Source of the DNA: Pseudomonas sp. PB101 | Lineage (GTDB): Bacteria > Pseudomonadota > Gammaproteobacteria > Pseudomonadales > Pseudomonadaceae | Length of the DNA: 62,447 bases | Assembly: GCF_009764265.1 (NCBI RefSeq) | Contig: NZ_RWIR01000005.1 | Location: forward strand, 1 to 62,447 | Direction of reading: 5' to 3' | In this document: one piece after another, positions 59,250 through 62,447 of the stretch | Position numbering within the stretch: position 1 is the first letter of the stretch | Layout of the letters: each line of letters begins with the position of its first letter | Program-made: the position numbers and the translations under genes | The notes under the pieces: generated by a model | What the model saw: the letters and a program-made list of their open reading frames with translations, nothing else | Told to the model about the DNA's origin: nothing | Databases searched by the model: none

Positions 59250-59426
59250 TTATCGGAGGGCGTTGAGGGTGGCGTTGTGGGGAATGCAGCGCTCGAAGTT
59301 GCAGCTTGCGTACTCACGGGGCAGGTTGCGCAGTTGCTCGACGCGCCAGGCGGCAGCGCCGTACAGCCCGAGCGTGACGGCACAGGTGATGAAGATGGCG
59401 AGGTATCTTCTTGTTTTGATGTTCAT
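59250..59426 (-). CDS. Small membrane protein, hypothetical
   Basis: 58 aa with one membrane helix (about 6-27, RYLAIFITCAVTLGLYGAAAW) and a short C-terminal tail with Cys-x4-Cys (CNFERC). No family recognised. The ATG at 59426 has AGAGG eight bases upstream. Converges with pobR nine bases away. The two cysteines may form a disulfide or bind metal in the periplasm. Confidence 0.6.
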   Translation of the reverse strand: MNIKTRRYLAIFITCAVTLGLYGAAAWRVEQLRNLPREYASCNFERCIPHNATLNALR

Positions 59427-59543
59427 GGCGTTGACCTCTGAACGAATACCTTTCGGTATTACTTTGAGCATAGGTCAGCGCCTGTGAGTTGCCAGCAAGC
59501 CGAGTCATGGATGTACCGCGACATTCAGAACGCTGATGTCTCC

Positions 59544-59635
59544 TGTGGGAGCGGGCTTGCCCGCGATGGCGTCAGGTCAGTCGACAACAGTGTTGAATGA
59601 TCAACCGCAATCGCGGGCAAGCCCGCTCCCACAGG
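59544..59635. repeat. REP doublet
   Basis: Arms TGTGGGAGCGGGCTTGCCCG and CGGGCAAGCCCGCTCCCACA around a centre not of the common linker type. It ends four bases before the LysR gene stop codon. Confidence 0.9.
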
Positions 59636-59638
59636 GTC

Positions 59639-60544
59639 CTAAAGCCCCACATCCCACTCCGGTTCTTGCGGAAATCTAAGCACCAGGAAATCCAGCAAGC
59701 TGCGCAACGCCGCCGGCATGTGCTTGCGCGAGGCATATACCGCGTACACGTTCATTTGCCGCGGTTCGGCCGCCGGCAACAGGCGGATCAATTCGCCGCT
59801 GTGGATGTGCACGCCGGCCTGGTACGTGGGCAGCATTGCCACCCCGGCGCCGGCGATCGTGGCGCGCAACAGCGTGCTGGCCTCGTTGGCGCTGATATTG
59901 CCCTGCACTGGCACCGACACCTGCTCGCCGTCCTGCTCGAAATGCCAGAGGCTTTTGCCGAAGTAGGAATGGGTCAGGCAGTTGTGCAGGCTCAGCTCCT
60001 CGACCCGTTGCGGTGCCGGATGCTCGCGCAGGTAAGCGGGGGAGGCGCAGATCACCGAGCGGCAGACCGTCAGGCGACGGGCGATCAGGTTCGGGTCCAG
60101 GTCGTTGCTGGTACGGATCGCCAGGTCGATGCGCTCATCCACCAGGTTCACGGTGCGGTCGAGCATCTGCATGTCGATGCTGACACCGGGGTAGCGTTTG
60201 ACGTACGCGGTCATGGCATCGGCCAGTTGCGCCTGGCCGAACGAGGTGCTGACGCTGATCCGCAGCAGGCCGCGCGGCGCTTCGTCCGGTTCGCTGACGG
60301 CGGCTTGCATGTCGGTGGACAAATCGAGCATCTGCCGACAGCGGGGCAGGATTTCGCTGCCGGCGGCGGTGAGGCTCAATTTTCGCGTGGTGCGGTGCAT
60401 AAGGCGCGCGCCGACCCAGTCTTCCAGTTCCGCCAGATACCGCGACACCACCGGCCGTGACAGCTCCAGGTGATCGGCGGCGGCCGACTGGCTGCCGAGG
60501 TCGACCACCGTGACGAACACACGCATTGCTTGAAGACGATCCAT
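59639..60544 (-). CDS. LysR-family transcriptional regulator
   Basis: 301 aa with an N-terminal winged HTH (about 1-62, GSQSAAADHLELSRPVVSRYLAELE) and a periplasmic-binding-protein-like effector domain. The target is not known; the divergent MBL and NAD(P)-binding genes are the most likely regulon. Full length. 214 bases, containing a REP doublet, separate it from the MBL gene. Confidence 0.92.
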   Translation of the reverse strand: MDRLQAMRVFVTVVDLGSQSAAADHLELSRPVVSRYLAELEDWVGARLMHRTTRKLSLTAAGSEILPRCRQMLDLSTDMQAAVSEPDEAPRGLLRISVSTSFGQAQLADAMTAYVKRYPGVSIDMQMLDRTVNLVDERIDLAIRTSNDLDPNLIARRLTVCRSVICASPAYLREHPAPQRVEELSLHNCLTHSYFGKSLWHFEQDGEQVSVPVQGNISANEASTLLRATIAGAGVAMLPTYQAGVHIHSGELIRLLPAAEPRQMNVYAVYASRKHMPAALRSLLDFLVLRFPQEPEWDVGL

Positions 60545-60624
60545 GATTTGCCCGCTTTCAGAAACAAACTATGTTCAAGCATCGCATTTTTTGTACTGAG
60601 TCAGACAACTAAGCTCTGTTCCAC

Positions 60625-60723
60625 TGTAGGAGCGAGCTTGCTCGCGATGGTCGTTAACGATGATGCGGGTTACCGCTTGAATGCGGCGTCTTCGAGTCCA
60701 TCGCGAGCAAGCTCGCTCCTACA
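60625..60723. repeat. REP doublet (REPIN type), forward linker
   Basis: Arms TGTAGGAGCGAGCTTGCTCG and CGAGCAAGCTCGCTCCTACA enclose a linker starting TCGTTAACGATGATGCG and ending TTCGAGTCCAT. It occupies the divergent space between LysR and MBL genes. Confidence 0.93.
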
Positions 60724-60758
60724 AAAAGGCAAAAGCCATTCGGACAATGGAGCAACAA

Positions 60759-61643
60759 ATGATCGGTTTTACCACTTTCAAACGCGTATTACTGGCCAGC
60801 GCCGCTCTCGGCTTCGCCGCCCATGCCGCCGCCTCGACCCTGACCCTGGATGTCTACAACCCCGGCGAAAAAGCCATCTTCCCGGTGACCTCGGTGCTGG
60901 TCAGCGGCGAGAAGGAAGCGATCCTGGTGGATGCACAATTCGGCAAGTCCCAGGCCGAACAGGTGGTGGAAAAAATCCGCGCCAGCGGCAAGCAACTGAC
61001 CACCATCTACATCAGTCACGGTGACCCGGACTATTACTTCGGCCTCGATACCCTGACGGCCGCGTTCCCCAAGGCCAAGGTCCTCGCGTCGCAGCCGACG
61101 GTCGACCATATCAAGCAGACCGTCGACGGCAAACTGGCGTTCTGGGGGCCGAAAATGGGCGCCGATGTGCCGGCCAAAACCATCGTGCCGGACGTGCTCA
61201 AGGGCGACAGCCTGATTCTCGAAGGGCAGAAGTTGCAGGTGGTGGGGCTCGAAGGCCCGCAGCCGGATCGCAGCTTTGTGTGGATTCCGTCGATCAAGGC
61301 CGTGGTCGGTGGTGTCGTGGTCGCGCAAAACATCCACGTGTGGATGGCCGACACGCAAACGCCACAGTCCCATGCCGATTGGTTGGCTACGCTGCATTCC
61401 ATTGAAACCCTGAAACCGCAGACTGTAGTGCCCGGTCATTACCTCGGTGAAATCGATCGTTCACTGAAGGCAGTGCAGTTCACCGCTGCTTACATCAAGG
61501 CCTTCGACGAAGAAACCGCCAAGGCCCGGGATTCTGCCGCGTTGATCGCCGCGATGAAAAAACGCTACCCGAACCTGGGCGATGAAAGCTCCCTGGAGCT
61601 GAGCGCCAAGGTCGCCAAGGGCGAGATGAAGTGGGGTGAATGA
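60759..61643 (+). CDS. Exported MBL-fold protein with altered metal motif
   Basis: 294 aa from the ATG at 60759 (GGAG six bases upstream). Signal peptide cut near residue 26 (HAAAS), then a metallo-beta-lactamase fold. The usual HxHxDH site reads ISHGDPDYYFGLD, so one His and the last His are replaced by Asp and Tyr; a later His is in VVPGHYLG. It may bind metal in a different way or not be a hydrolase. The NAD(P)-binding gene follows after 55 bases. Confidence 0.87.
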   Translation: MIGFTTFKRVLLASAALGFAAHAAASTLTLDVYNPGEKAIFPVTSVLVSGEKEAILVDAQFGKSQAEQVVEKIRASGKQLTTIYISHGDPDYYFGLDTLTAAFPKAKVLASQPTVDHIKQTVDGKLAFWGPKMGADVPAKTIVPDVLKGDSLILEGQKLQVVGLEGPQPDRSFVWIPSIKAVVGGVVVAQNIHVWMADTQTPQSHADWLATLHSIETLKPQTVVPGHYLGEIDRSLKAVQFTAAYIKAFDEETAKARDSAALIAAMKKRYPNLGDESSLELSAKVAKGEMKWGE

Positions 61644-61698
61644 TTCAAGCGGTAGCAAGACTTTGATTTCAATACTTTCAAGCCAACTGGAGAACGTC

Positions 61699-62313
61699 AT
61701 GAGCAATATCGCAATCATCGGTGCCACCGGTCGTGCCGGTAGCCAACTGCTGGAAGAAGCCCTGCGTCGCGGTCACAGCGTTACCGCGATCGCCCGCGAC
61801 ACGGCGAAAATCGGCCAGCGTGCGGGTGTGGTCACGCGCAACGTCGATGCTCTGGATGCCAGTGCCTTGCAGGCGGCCATCGAGGGGCACGACGTCGTCA
61901 TCAGCGCAGCCCATTTCGCGACCTTGCCGGCCAGTGCCGTGATCGGGCCGGTGAAGAAGGCCGAGGTCAAGCGCTTGCTGGTCGTCGGCGGTGCGGGGTC
62001 GCTGTTGTTGCCTGACGGAACACGGGTGATCGACAGCAAAGGTTTTCCGGAGGCGTACAAGGCCGAAGCCAGTGCCGGGGCGGAGTTCCTGGGGAGCCTG
62101 CGCCTGGAAAAGGAGCTGGACTGGACTTTCCTGTCGCCATCGGCCGAGTTCGTCGAGGGGCAACGCAGCGGGAAATTCCGCGTCGGCCAGGATGATTTGC
62201 TGGTGAGCAGCGAAGGGCGCAGCTGGATTACCTTTGCCGATTATGCGATTGCGCTGCTCGACGAGGTTGAAGCACCGAAGCATTCGCGGCAGCGGTTTAC
62301 CGTCGGTTACTGA
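61699..62313 (+). CDS. NAD(P)-binding NmrA-like oxidoreductase
   Basis: 204 aa atypical SDR with the N-terminal motif IIGATGRAGSQLLEEAL and the central VVGGAGSLLLPDG segment typical of NAD(P)H-binding NmrA/YwnB-like proteins. No catalytic YxxxK is obvious. Often found beside LysR regulators and redox enzymes. AGAACG precedes the ATG; probably cotranscribed with the MBL gene. Substrate unknown. Confidence 0.88.
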   Translation: MSNIAIIGATGRAGSQLLEEALRRGHSVTAIARDTAKIGQRAGVVTRNVDALDASALQAAIEGHDVVISAAHFATLPASAVIGPVKKAEVKRLLVVGGAGSLLLPDGTRVIDSKGFPEAYKAEASAGAEFLGSLRLEKELDWTFLSPSAEFVEGQRSGKFRVGQDDLLVSSEGRSWITFADYAIALLDEVEAPKHSRQRFTVGY

Positions 62314-62330
62314 TCAACACCTGTAATTGG

Positions 62331-62407
62331 ATGGACTCGCCCAAGCCGAGGCGTCAATGCGCCACGGTGGCAGTCTAAACAGCCATCGACAGCGAGGGCG
62401 AGTCCAT
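62331..62407. repeat. 12-bp inverted repeat at the window end
   Basis: ATGGACTCGCCC (62331-62342) and its perfect complement GGGCGAGTCCAT (62396-62407) are 53 bases apart; the second includes the first two bases of the next start codon. It could be a regulator site, a hairpin or the end of a mobile element. Confidence 0.6.
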
Positions 62408-62447
62408 GAAAAATCATAGTTCGTTTGATCAATCCGTGTCTCCTTCC
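62406..62447 (+). CDS. Start of an unidentified gene, cut by window edge
   Basis: ATG at 62406 with GAGGG about eight bases upstream, encoding MKNHSSFDQSVSPS before the window ends. Too short for identification. The inverted repeat covering its start may point to autoregulation or to a transposase gene; neither can be tested here. Confidence 0.45.
   Translation, partial: MKNHSSFDQSVSPS

Overview
The window is chromosomal DNA of a Pseudomonas of the P. fluorescens group. The protein families, the high-GC codon use, the many REP doublets and the gene order all point there; from memory, several blocks match P. aeruginosa PAO1 (argF-grxD-bfr-bfd-rnt-pyrC-motY-argG; rnf-nth; groE-colRS-warA-inaA; mexVW-imelysin cluster-bifA-sodB). 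No rRNA, tRNA, CRISPR, prophage or complete insertion sequence was found.

Layout: glycerol uptake (glpF-glpK-glpR, 78-3361); ybaK and a PhzF-like gene; argF with an ArgR-type operator and an overlapping orphan ABC ATPase; a single-subunit molybdopterin oxidoreductase; an iron/redox block (grxD, bfr, bfd, 2-Cys peroxiredoxin); rnt-pyrC, motY and argG. From 16.7 to 18.6 kb a hypothetical membrane protein, an AT-rich gene-poor stretch and an orphan NarL-type regulator interrupt the housekeeping order. Then come a PA3496-like small gene, nth, the rnf operon (19.6-23.3 kb), metG and mrp. After these lie an SDR, a HugZ-like gene, fxsA, groESL with a structured leader, a PAP2 phosphatase, colRS, a warA/inaA/small exported protein operon and a MexVW-like pump.

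From 40.7 to 46 kb there is a Fur-type imelysin/di-haem/DUF1513 iron cluster, followed by bifA, a DUF6124 gene behind a strongly folded leader, sodB, a lysE/ACT/argP unit, an epimerase, a coiled-coil membrane protein and a tandem-Cache exported protein. The last part holds an MFS pump, pobA/pobR, a LysR regulator, an MBL-fold protein and an NAD(P)-binding protein. The window ends in an unidentified gene start that overlaps a 12-bp inverted repeat.

The strongest candidate for new biology is the rnf locus. It lacks rnfC. Its RnfB has lost the N-terminal membrane anchor and carries a C-terminal tail resembling the tail of RnfC. RnfA and RnfE have lost three of the four cysteines expected to hold the intramembrane iron centre, while the FMN attachment Thr of RnfG and all RnfB iron-sulfur cysteines remain. 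This looks like a remodelled Rnf-type flavin/iron-sulfur complex. Other leads are the folded leader of the DUF6124 gene, the 21-bp-phased ArgR half-sites before argG, and REP doublets whose 56-nt linkers are conserved and contain a partly compensating inner hairpin.
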